Notes: a model not told the origin generated them from the letters alone. Counted from the first letter of the stretch, positions 1-7,611 are shown. The stretch: 7,703 nt of DNA from Dehalococcoidia bacterium LH_S1 (GCA_023660035.1 JAGXOF010000043.1:1-7703), one strand, 5' to 3'. Numbers and translations are program-made.

Positions 1-16
1 ATTTCCTTTTGGAAAT
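1..16. repeat. Short perfect hairpin at the window edge
   Basis: ATTTCC and GGAAAT flank a four-T loop, giving a perfect 6-bp stem. It lies about 45 bases upstream of the -35 box of the promoter at 61-89. It could be the terminator of a gene ending left of the window or part of an operator; nothing in the sequence decides between these. The stem is short and AT-rich, so chance is also possible. Confidence 0.3.
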
Positions 17-60
17 CGATATCTCCTCCAGGCCCATTTTGTATTGGAAGAGAGTAATAC

Positions 61-89
61 TTGACAGTATCAATAATCTTCTGTATAAT
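61..89 (+). promoter_or_regulatory. Perfect-consensus sigma70 promoter for the ligase operon
   Basis: TTGACA at 61-66 and TATAAT at 84-89 are separated by exactly 17 bases, the ideal housekeeping sigma factor arrangement. Transcription would start near 96-98, giving a leader of about 25 bases that carries the ribosome site AAAGGAGG (107-114) eight bases before the ATG at 123. The position fits a promoter driving the first ligase and probably the downstream fusion gene. A full consensus match is uncommon for a catabolic gene, so repression by a regulator bound nearby is likely, but I cannot identify an operator. Confidence 0.8.
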
Positions 90-122
90 GCCTGTTAAAC
101 AAGCACAAAGGAGGCACAAGTT

Positions 123-1766
123 ATGACAGATAAAGTATACCAAGCAGGGGAAAGTTACAGTTACCCCTTAATCATCAAAAAGTTACTCATTACGCCCATC
201 ATTTACTCACCTGACAAGGAAATTGTTTACAGGGATAAGGTGAGGTTTACCTACAGAACCTTGTATGAGCAGATCAATTGACTGGCAAGCGGTCTTGAAA
301 AATTAGGAGTAAAGCAAGGGGATACCATCTGTATATTTGATTATGACAGTAACCGTTATCTGGAAAGTTATTTTGCCATTCCTATGATGGGTGCGGTGAT
401 GCACACCATGAACTGGAGATTGTCTCCGGAGCAGATACTCTATATAATGAACCATGCAGAGGATGACGTTGTCTTCATCAATTCTGATTTTCTCCCCATA
501 CTAGAAGAGATATGGGATAAACTGACTACTGTGAAGAAGATTGTACTTCTTACTGACGAAGACACAAAACCCGAAACTAAACTGAAAATTGATATTGAAT
601 ATGAAGAGATGTTAGAGGAGGCTTCCCCAACATACGACTTTCCCGACTTAGATGAAAACACCAAAGCGACAATCTTCTATACTACTGCAACCACAGGTCC
701 TCCCAAAGGTGTCTATTTTTCTCATAGGCAGCTTGTGCTTCACACTATGGATATTGCTTTGATGGCCGGATCTTATGAATCCCCTGCCAGATTCAGATCA
801 AAGGATGTCTATATGCCGCTGACGCCGATGTTTCATGTTCATGCCTGGGGCATGCCCTATATAGCAACGCTTCTTGGTGTTAAGCAGGTCTATCCGGGCA
901 AATATGAACCGGATGTTCTATTGAAACTAATACTTGATGAAAAGGTGACCTTTTCGCACTGCGTCCCGACGATTTTACATATGCTGGTAACGAGTCCTGT
1001 GGCTAAGGAAGTTGATCTATCCAACTGGAAGGTTGTCGTAGGAGGTGGAGCGCTGCCCAAGGGTGTGGCCAAGGCCGCAATGGATCTTGGTATCGAGGTG
1101 CTGGTCGGTTTCGGTATGTCGGAGACATGTCCTGTTGTAACCATAGCAAACCTCAAGGAACATATGCTTGACTGGGATGACGAGAAAAAAGTGGACACAC
1201 TGATAAAGACAGGACTTCCTGTACCACTTGCTGAAGTAAAAATAGAGGATCCGCAAGGCAATGAATTGCCGCATGATGGCAAGTCGACAGGGGAACTGGC
1301 GATGAGAGTGCCATGGCTTACGAATGGCTATTTTAAGGATCCAGAAAAGACGAAAGAACTGTGGAGAGATGGATGGCTGCACGGTGGAGATGTTGCCTAT
1401 ATTGATGAAGAGGGGTATGTACAGATTACCGACAGAATGAAGGACGTGATCAAGAGCGGCGGAGAATGGATCTCTTCACTGGAGCTGGAGGATCTAACCA
1501 GCCAGCATGAAGCGGTTTCAGAGGCCGCGGCGATCGGTGTATCTGATGAAAAGTGGGGTGAAAGGCCCATGATGGTAGTTATCCTGAAGCCCGAATTTAA
1601 GGACAAAGTAAGCGGTGATGATCTAAAGCAGTTCCTGATAAAGTTTGCCGACGAAGGAAGAATGCCGAAATATGGTGTCCCTGACCGTTATGAGTTTGTT
1701 GATGAGATTCCCAAGACAAGCGTTAGCAAGATAAATAAAGTTGAATTGAGAAAGTTGTATGTCTAA
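123..1766 (+). pseudogene. AlkK-like medium/long-chain acyl-CoA ligase, one in-frame TGA
   Basis: AMP-forming acyl-CoA ligase of the ANL superfamily: it would convert a fatty or related carboxylic acid, ATP and CoA to acyl-CoA. The start is ATG 123, preceded by AAAGGAGG. The frame is open for 52 codons, meets TGA at 279-281, then continues in the same frame to TAA, 547 codons in all, a normal family length. Homologous context (QIN*LASGL) suggests the TGA replaced an Arg codon, CGA to TGA. Later motifs are readable: the MNWRLSP segment after residue 95, P-loop region 186-196 (YTTATTGPPKG), FGMSET near 330-335, Asp423 in HGGD, TDR near 437 and SGGEWIS near 445. Lys536 is in the C-terminal SVSKI motif. 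Three core motifs deviate from the family norm: P-loop Gly to Ala, TGD to GGD, and GK to SK. No ribosome site precedes the internal ATGs at 384/387, so efficient reinitiation is doubtful. The gene is a paralogue of the one at 5933. Confidence 0.85.
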
Positions 1767-1811
1767 CTAAGGGGATTCACAAAACCATCAAATTTAAAAA
1801 GGGGACTTACC

Positions 1812-1928
1812 CGTCATATTAGCAGCAGTGGGTATATCTCGGGGATGCTGGATACGGTTATCAAATATGCTAAGGAAAGAACGGCTTTTGAAGGAACAAG
1901 CCGTATAAAAATGATGATAGGGAGGTAT
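1812..1928 (+). pseudogene. Probable acyl-CoA dehydrogenase remnant with internal deletion
   Basis: The gap between the first ligase and the fusion gene, read in the frame of 1812, gives a peptide resembling two separated parts of an acyl-CoA dehydrogenase. GMLDTVIKYAKERTAF (1842-1889) matches the family's conserved mid-protein helix, typically ...ALDxAxxYAKERxxFG. It runs straight into EGTSRIKMMIGR (1890-1925), which matches the C-terminal (Y/F)EGTSxIQxxxIGR motif around the catalytic-base region of many members. In intact proteins these are separated by more than a hundred residues. The frame has no suitable start or ribosome site and runs into the start of the next gene. I infer an internal deletion, perhaps between TTTG repeats, in a gene that once sat between ligase and hydratase/dehydrogenase. 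The match is by eye over about 30 residues. Confidence 0.6.
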
Positions 1929-1932
1929 TGTT

Positions 1933-3933
1933 ATGACAGATGGAAAGATTTTTAATCTAAGGATGGAAGGTAATGTAGGAATTGTCACCTTTGATATGGT
2001 TAGCGATGTGATGAACACATGGACTGAAGAGGCTTTTGCAAGTTTTCATGAAGTTCTTGAAATCATGGAGAAGGATGAAACCATAAAGGGAGTGATCTTT
2101 ATTTCGGGGAAGCCGGACAACTTCTTTGCCGGCGCCAACCTAAAGATGATAGAAGAGATGAATGAAGAGAGAGAAATAATAAAGACGATTGATCTTTTTC
2201 ATGATTCCTTCAGGAGGCTAACTAAGTTGAAATACCCCACTCTGGCGGCCATTAATGGTCATTGTCTCGGTGGTGGGCTCGAATTTGCCCTTGCCTGCAC
2301 GGCACGGATAGCAAAGGAATCGAAGACAACGGTAATTGGTCTTCCCGAATGTAATGTAGGACTCTTCCCGGGAGGCGGCGGAACACAGAGACTTCCCAGG
2401 TTAATTGGATATCCCGCCATTGAGCTAATCCTCCAGGGCAAGATGCTGCCGGCAGCAAAGGCACACGAGGCTGGAATCGTGGACCAGTTAGTACCTGCCG
2501 CTGGTGATCTTCTCGAAGAATCCCAATCCTTTATGCAGGAAATCATTTCCGGAACGGCAGAATTGAAGAGACCGGAGCAGGACTTTTCCCAGGTTGATGC
2601 GGCGGCAGAACAGGCCCGTCAGGGTGCACTGAAAGCCACAAAAGGACGTGAACTCCCGGCCCATATGCTGGCCATTAGATCCATTCAGGAAGGCTTGAAA
2701 GTTCCTCTGGATGATGCACTGGAGATCGAAAAGAAAAATTTTGTTGAAGTTGTCCTTTCCCATGAAGCAAAGGGGAGCATCAATACCTTTTTCATTAAAT
2801 CGATGACCGATAAACCCAAGTCGATGATGACCGGAGGATTTGTCCCGAAACCTTTGAAAAAAGCCGCCGTCCTGGGTTTCGGAACAATGGGTCGTGGTAT
2901 CGCTATCGAGATACTGAGAAATATGCAGATACCTGTCATCATCAAGGATATTCCCGAGGCCCTTGAGCCCGGCAAGGCTTTCTTGAGAAAGACATTCGAT
3001 GGAATGGCTGAGAAGAAGAGACTGAAAGTGCCTGTAGATGACCTGATGAATCTTATAACGACTACGTCTGAATACACTGATGAATTCAAAGAAGTAGATA
3101 TCGTTGTTGAAGCGGTATTCGAAGATATCAAGGTTAAAGAACAGGTCTATGGGAAACTCTCTGAAGTAGTTAAGGATGACTGTGTGATTTCTAGTAATAC
3201 ATCTTCACTGCCGATTACGACCATGTCTCAGTACGTTAAGAATCCTGAAAGATTTGGTGGGACACATTTCTTCTCTCCTGTGTGGCTCATGCAGCTTGTG
3301 GAGATTATCAGGGGTGAAAAAACAAACCAGGATACTATCGACAATCTCCTGAATTTCGCCGCTCTGATCAGGAAAAGGCCAGTCGTCTGCAGGGACAACC
3401 CCGGATTTGTCGTGAACGCGCTGTTGTTCCCATACTTTCTCAACTCTATGAAGTACATAGAAGAAGGAAACACGATAGAAAAGGTTGATAGAGCCATGAC
3501 AGGGTTTGGCATGCCTGTAGGCCCCATCAGGCTTAATGACGAAGTTGGCATTGACGTAACTTACAAGGTATTCGTCGGTATGGGTATCGAGCAGAAAACC
3601 ATGAAGAACATGGTGGAAGATGGGCGTCTTGGTCTGAAAAAGTCAGAAAAAGGATGGTTCCTGAAGGATGGTAGCGTTGACCCAGATGCCCTTTTACTTA
3701 TTGATAAGAAGGAGCCGAAAGAAAGGACTGAAGAGGAGATTCAGATGGAACTTCTGACGGAAATGGTTAAGGTTGGCAAGGACCTGCTCGACAGGAAGGT
3801 CGTTGATGATCCACGGATGATTGATGTAGGAATGGTATGGGGTGTCGGATTTCCCCCCGACAAGGGTGGTCCGATGAAGTGGTCGGACTTGATCGGCCTT
3901 AGCGAGAAACTCTTCGGAAAGAGTTTTTATTGA
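1933..3933 (+). CDS. Enoyl-CoA hydratase / 3-hydroxyacyl-CoA dehydrogenase fusion (FadB/FadJ type)
   Basis: Cytoplasmic bifunctional beta-oxidation enzyme: it hydrates trans-2-enoyl-CoA to 3-hydroxyacyl-CoA and then oxidises that to 3-oxoacyl-CoA with NAD+. The start is ATG 1933, six bases after GGGAGG. The protein has 666 residues, somewhat shorter than E. coli FadB or FadJ. Residues 1-190 are a crotonase domain with AGANL (66-70), the oxyanion-hole segment GHCLGGGLE (109-117) and both catalytic-type glutamates, Glu117 and Glu139 (GLPEC). A linker follows. The NAD-binding domain begins near 308 with GFGTMG (315-320). The dehydrogenase residues are present: Ser in NTSS (422-425), His445 in THFFSP, Glu457 in LVEI and Asn495 in GFVVN. 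The C-terminal domain ends with the family segment WGVGFPPDKGG (636-646). All key residues are intact, and this is the only undamaged gene here. Probably cotranscribed with the first ligase. Whether it is closer to FadB or FadJ cannot be decided by eye; the substrate is unknown. Confidence 0.93.
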   Translation: MTDGKIFNLRMEGNVGIVTFDMVSDVMNTWTEEAFASFHEVLEIMEKDETIKGVIFISGKPDNFFAGANLKMIEEMNEEREIIKTIDLFHDSFRRLTKLKYPTLAAINGHCLGGGLEFALACTARIAKESKTTVIGLPECNVGLFPGGGGTQRLPRLIGYPAIELILQGKMLPAAKAHEAGIVDQLVPAAGDLLEESQSFMQEIISGTAELKRPEQDFSQVDAAAEQARQGALKATKGRELPAHMLAIRSIQEGLKVPLDDALEIEKKNFVEVVLSHEAKGSINTFFIKSMTDKPKSMMTGGFVPKPLKKAAVLGFGTMGRGIAIEILRNMQIPVIIKDIPEALEPGKAFLRKTFDGMAEKKRLKVPVDDLMNLITTTSEYTDEFKEVDIVVEAVFEDIKVKEQVYGKLSEVVKDDCVISSNTSSLPITTMSQYVKNPERFGGTHFFSPVWLMQLVEIIRGEKTNQDTIDNLLNFAALIRKRPVVCRDNPGFVVNALLFPYFLNSMKYIEEGNTIEKVDRAMTGFGMPVGPIRLNDEVGIDVTYKVFVGMGIEQKTMKNMVEDGRLGLKKSEKGWFLKDGSVDPDALLLIDKKEPKERTEEEIQMELLTEMVKVGKDLLDRKVVDDPRMIDVGMVWGVGFPPDKGGPMKWSDLIGLSEKLFGKSFY

Positions 3934-4066
3934 TGGCTTATGGGTAAAGTCGGCATGTAAGCCGTTTCAGAAGGAAAGCAGTCATAGGCAAATAATGAGA
4001 AGAAGGGATAATAAAAGGCAAGATTATAAAACGAAAGTTAAAAGAGATATTCTCCGCTTCTTGATT

Positions 4067-4088
4067 TATCCGTGGTTTGTCACGGGTA
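4067..4088 (+). terminator. Weak hairpin, possible terminator or leader structure
   Basis: TATCCGTG (4067-4074) pairs with CACGGGTA (4081-4088), leaving a six-base loop; one of the eight pairs is a G-T wobble. A T-rich but interrupted run follows (4089-4103). This has the outline of an intrinsic terminator about 130 bases after the fusion gene, but it lies only about 40 bases before the next start, so a leader or attenuator role is equally possible. The stem is modest. Confidence 0.3.
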
Positions 4089-4114
4089 TGTTTCTTCATT
4101 TTTAAATTACTGAT

Positions 4115-4121
4115 AGGAGGG
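4115..4121 (+). promoter_or_regulatory. Ribosome binding site fixing the start of the second ligase
   Basis: AGGAGGG ends six bases before ATG 4128. The same frame can be extended upstream to a TTG at 4077, but that position has no ribosome site and would add 17 residues unlike any ligase N-terminus, so 4128 is the better start. Confidence 0.8.
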
Positions 4122-4127
4122 CAAAAA

Positions 4128-5791
4128 ATGATTTTAGCATCACAGGAAATGATTAAGGAATGGACGGAAAAGGGGGCATGGGGAAAGAAAACATTAATCG
4201 ATTATTTTAAGGAAAATGTCAGTAAATATCCGGATGAGATATGTATCGTAGATCCTTACGATAAGGAAGAATTAGTGGGTCTTAAGCCGGAAAGATTGAC
4301 ATACAGGGAACTTGACAAAGCAGTTGATGCCACTGCAGAAGGGTTCGTCAAAATGGGCATTCAGAAGGATGATATCATTGTAGTCCAGTTGCCCAATTGC
4401 TGGGAGCTGGCAATGCTGTATCTCGCAATCACCAGGGCGGGCGCTCTTATATCTCCCCTGCCGATGCAGTGGAGGGCATCTGAATTCGAGTATATTGCCG
4501 ATTGACAGAGGCCAGGGCATTTATCACCGTCGAAGAATTTCACGGTTTCAAGCACAGGGAGATGGGGGCAAAACTTCAGTCAAAGCTTCCGGATTTAAAG
4601 CATATCCTCACCCTGCCGGAGATCAGAGAGATGTCCAAAGGGGAAATAGCCGGCAAACTGGATAGCATCCCTCTGGATGCCAATGATGTCTTCACACTAT
4701 GCTGGTCATCCGGCACGCAGGCCCAGCCGAAGGGATGTCCCATAAGCCATAACAGTTGGATCATCATGTCTGGAATGCAAGTGGATGCGACGGGGACGAC
4801 TCACGAGGACAACCTTCTCACAGCCGGTCCGCTGGTAAATATGGCGTCTGTTGGGACAATTTTCATTCCCTGGCTGCTATTGGGCAACAAGATGGTTCTG
4901 CATCATCCCTTCAACCCCCCACAACTGATCGAACAATTTATAAAGGAGAAGATTAGTTACACCCTTCTTGTTCCGGCAGTGGTCAATATGTTGCTAAAGC
5001 ACCCTAAGGTAGACGAATTTGACTTAAGAAGCATAAGGATGATCAGTATTGGCAGCGCTCCCCCCTCCCCCTGGTCCGTTAAGGAGCTCAAAAGACGCTG
5101 GGGCATTGAATTTGCCAATATATAGGGGATGAATGAATCAACCGGCATAGTTTCAGGTCCCTTTGATACTCCCAATGTGGAAAAACGTATCACTGATTTT
5201 CCTCAATGGGGAAAGCCCGGCACCACATGGCACTCTCCCATGACGAAATATTTTCAAACAAAGATAGTAAATCCGGAAACGAAAGAGGAGTTAACGGAGG
5301 TCGGCAGTGTGGGTGAATTGTGGTATCGGGGACCCAATGTCATACCAAGTTATTTTAAAATTCCCGATGTTATGAAAGAATCATTTGATAAAGATGGATT
5401 TTTCAACACCGGCGACCTCTTCCAGATAAAAGAGGGGGACTGTATTGGATTCTTCGACAGAACTAAAGACATCATCATCCGCGGTGGCTTCAACATAAGC
5501 GCTGCGGAGATAGAGAATATGCTTCTCGGTCATCCCAAAATAGCCGACGCGGCTGCCGTTGCGATGCCAGATGAAGTAATGGGAGAGAGACCATGTGTTT
5601 ATGTGGTTCCCAAGGAGGGAGAGATGGTTACACTGGATGAGGTAACCTCATTTATGAAGGATAAGGACATAGCATCCTATAAACTCCCGGAAAGATTAGA
5701 GACCATAGATGCGATTCCAAGAAACCCGGTAGGTAAGATTACCAAAAGCGAGTTGAGGGAGGATATAAAGAAAAAGTTGGAATCAAAATAG
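4128..5791 (+). pseudogene. AMP-forming acyl-CoA ligase (AliA/DHB-ligase-like branch), frameshift plus in-frame TAG
   Basis: An ANL-superfamily ligase clearly different from the other two. It resembles the branch holding cyclohexanecarboxylate-CoA and dihydroxybenzoate-AMP ligases, so the acid may be cyclic or short; that is inference. The first 125 codons are open to TGA 4503-4505. Restoring one T there (GAT TTG ACA) joins frames and gives DLTEARAFITVEEF. The second stop is TAG 5123-5125, same frame on both sides, in FANI*GMNES, where the family has an aromatic residue, usually Tyr, in the YGxTE adenine-binding motif. The restored protein has 554 residues. Motifs on restored numbering: P-loop SSGTQAQPKG (194-203), GSAPPSP near 309-315, TGD with Asp430, FDRTKDIIIRGGFNIS near 443-458, and catalytic Lys537 in NPVGKITK. 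The C-terminal part is well preserved, which suggests recent damage or sequence error. The stop is TAG at 5789-5791. Confidence 0.85.
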
Positions 5792-5932
5792 GGTTTTTGA
5801 CAGGGCGAGCATGTGGCAGGAGCAGATAATGTCAGATCAGAAAGGGGTGAAAAAGCAGTTTTTTAATTTAAGGATGAAAATTTAGAACAAATCAAAAGAA
5901 GTTAGAACAAATCAAAAGAAGGAGGGAAAGTT
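5792..5932. other. Intergenic stretch between second and third ligases
   Basis: It contains the 20-bp tandem repeat at 5882-5921 and an 18-codon open frame at 5829-5885 that starts with ATG after AGGAG (5818-5822) and ends at TAG inside the first repeat copy. The short frame could be a leader peptide or chance. TTGACA at 5797-5802 has no -10 box at proper distance, the nearest GATAAT being 22 bases away, so I do not call a promoter. Confidence 0.5.
5882..5921 (+). repeat. Exact tandem duplication, 2 x 20 bp
   Basis: The unit TTAGAACAAATCAAAAGAAG occurs at 5882-5901 and again, base for base, at 5902-5921. The second copy merges into the ribosome site GGAGGG (5921-5926) of the third ligase. 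The identity of the copies suggests a recent slippage or replication duplication, or an assembly artefact. It lengthens the leader without changing the ribosome-site spacing. Confidence 0.9.
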
Positions 5933-7598
5933 ATGAAAATTGTACAGGGATTTCCATCAACCATGCAGGATGACTACCAGTTGAATATGATCAATATCAT
6001 CAAGCATGGCGTCAGCAATTGGGCAAGACAGGAGATTGTTACAAGGAAGCCGGAGGGGATATTTCGTTACACTTACAGAGATGCCTATGAAAGAATAAAA
6101 AGACTTGCCAGCGCCTTGGATGGTTTGGGGGTGAAGATTGGTGATCGCATAGGGGTGCTTGAATGGAACACGAGCAGATATTATGAAATGGACTTCGGCA
6201 TTCCGGGCACCGGCGCTGTCCTTCTCTAGATGAATCTCAGGTTGTCGCCGGCGGATCTGAGCTTCATTGTCAATCATGCGGAAGCAAAGTTTATCTTTGT
6301 TGATGAGACATTGATACCCATTGCAGAAGCCATTGGCCCTATGTGCAAAACGGTAAAGGGATACGTCATTCTGACCGACAAGAAACTTAGCGATGTTAAT
6401 ACGAAACTTAGCCCGATCTACAGTTATGAAGAACTCCTCAAGGAGGCAAAACCGGAGTATGAATGGCCGAACCTTGACGAAAAATCGGCCTATGCCGCCT
6501 GCTATACCACAGGAACAACCGGAAATCCGAAGGGGGTCTATTATTCTCATCGCGATGTCTATCTTCATTCCATGGCGCTAGCCATGAACGCGGAACTGAC
6601 GTACAGGGATTGCTTTTTTCAGCGTGTTCCCATGTTTCATGTCATGGGGTGGGGCACTCCTCAGGCTGCCACCATGGCCGGAGCAAAGCTTCTGCTTCCG
6701 GGAAGATACATAGCGGAGGATCTGGGTCCCATCGTTGATCTGATGGTACAGGAAAAGGTGACAACCGGGAACGGCGCGCCGACTATTCATCCTGCCGATG
6801 CTTCGATACATAGAAAAAATGGAGAAAAAACCGGAGCTGAAGGGCACGCGTTTCCTCTCCGGCGTCACTGAACCTCCAGTTGCTCTAATGAAGGGTCTAT
6901 ATGACCTGACCGGCGCCGAGATTATACACGCCTATGGTGCAACAGAGACCACTCCTCTTGTTACTACAAACAGGTTGAAACCGTGGCTGGAGAAAGAGCT
7001 TTCAGAGGATGAAAGGTGAAATCTCAAAAGAAAACAGGGTTATATCGCCCAGGGTCTTGACGCCAAAATAATAAATGACTCGGGAAAAGAGTTGCCTCAC
7101 GACGGCAAATCGGTTGGAGAGCTCTGTGTGAGAGGACCGTGGATTACCGGCAAATATTACAATGCCCCCGGAACTGAGGGCCAATTCACCGAGGATGGCT
7201 ACTGGAAGAGTGGTGATGCGGCAACGATAGATGAAGAGGGATACATGAAGATAACGGACCGGATAAAAGACGTGATAAAAAGCGGGGGGGGGGGGATGGA
7301 TTTCCGGCACAGATATGGAGAATGAAATAGTATCCCACCCCGCGGTTCTGGAATCTGCGGTCATCGGAGTGGCCCATCCCAAGTGGGAAGAAAGGCCTTT
7401 GGTATTGGTAGTCTTGAAAGAGGGACAGGAGGGGAAAATTACCAAAGAGGATATTCACAAACATTGAGTAAGAAGTTTGCCAGGTGGCAGCTTCCGGATA
7501 AGGTGTTGTTTGTTGATGAAATTGCCAAGACCAGTGTCGGCAAACTCGATAAAATGGTAATGAGAGAACAGTACAAGGATGCCTACATGGAAGAGTAA
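5933..7598 (+). pseudogene. AlkK-like acyl-CoA ligase with five lesions
   Basis: Same family as the ligase at 123; the start is ATG 5933, six bases after GGAGGG. Lesions in order: TAG 6227-6229 in AVLL*MNLRLSP, probably CAG (Gln) once, same frame after; a one-base gain between about 6785 and 6797, after GAPTI, beyond which the +1 frame reads LPMLRYIEKMEKKPEL; TGA 7017-7019 in SEDER*NLKRKQG, likely TGG (Trp) once, same frame after; a frame break at the G12 run (7284-7295), where SGGEWIS is expected; and a one-base loss at 7464-7466 (CAT TGA for CAT TTG). With these repaired the protein is about 554 residues. P-loop YTTGTTGNPKG (191-201), AYGATET, KSGDAATIDEEGY, ITDRIKD and the C-terminal Lys motif KTSVGKLDK are all present. 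P-loop and A10 motifs are better kept than in the first ligase, yet the frame is more damaged. The longest native product would be 98 residues. The stop is TAA. Confidence 0.88.
7284..7295 (+). repeat. G12 homopolymer run inside the third ligase
   Basis: Twelve consecutive G lie at the codons for the conserved SGGEW motif. From AGC (7281-7283) to TGG (7297-7299) there are 13 bases where the family needs nine, so the frame is broken. Such a run is prone both to slippage in the cell and to miscounting in sequencing. Removing one or four G would restore the frame but not the motif's Glu codon. Confidence 0.9.
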
Positions 7599-7611
7599 GG
7601 CCTGATGTCAA

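Larger units (their letters stand above)
3934..4127. other. Intergenic stretch between fusion gene and second ligase
   Basis: The stretch is AT-rich and holds the hairpin at 4067-4088 and the ribosome site at 4115-4121. I find no paired -35/-10 boxes with acceptable spacing, so it is unclear whether the second ligase has its own promoter. A short open frame at 3995-4105 (36 codons, very basic start, hydrophobic end) lacks a convincing ribosome site. Confidence 0.5.

Noticed and set aside
1..38. Divergent minus-strand gene start (ATG at complement of about 36-38)
   Set aside because: Only about 12 codons are visible and no convincing ribosome site precedes them; cannot be supported.
3995..4105. 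36-codon open frame with basic N-terminus and hydrophobic end
   Set aside because: No good ribosome site, no recognisable family, length expected by chance in AT-rich spacer.
5797..5830. TTGACA with GATAAT as a promoter for the third ligase
   Set aside because: Spacing of 22 bases is outside the workable range for sigma70.
5957..6568. 203-codon open frame on the minus strand
   Set aside because: It lies entirely antisense to the third ligase, shows no recognisable motif and follows the coding-strand codon pattern; a shadow.
279..7019. Genome-wide stop-codon reassignment (TGA or TAG sense)
   Set aside because: TAA, TAG and TGA each end a reading frame at the expected C-terminus in this window (1764, 5789, 3931, 7596), both stop types are involved, and true frameshifts are also present.
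4503..7467. Programmed ribosomal frameshifting
   Set aside because: Directions differ between sites (-1, +1, -1), no slippery heptamers, and no reason for ligases to use it.
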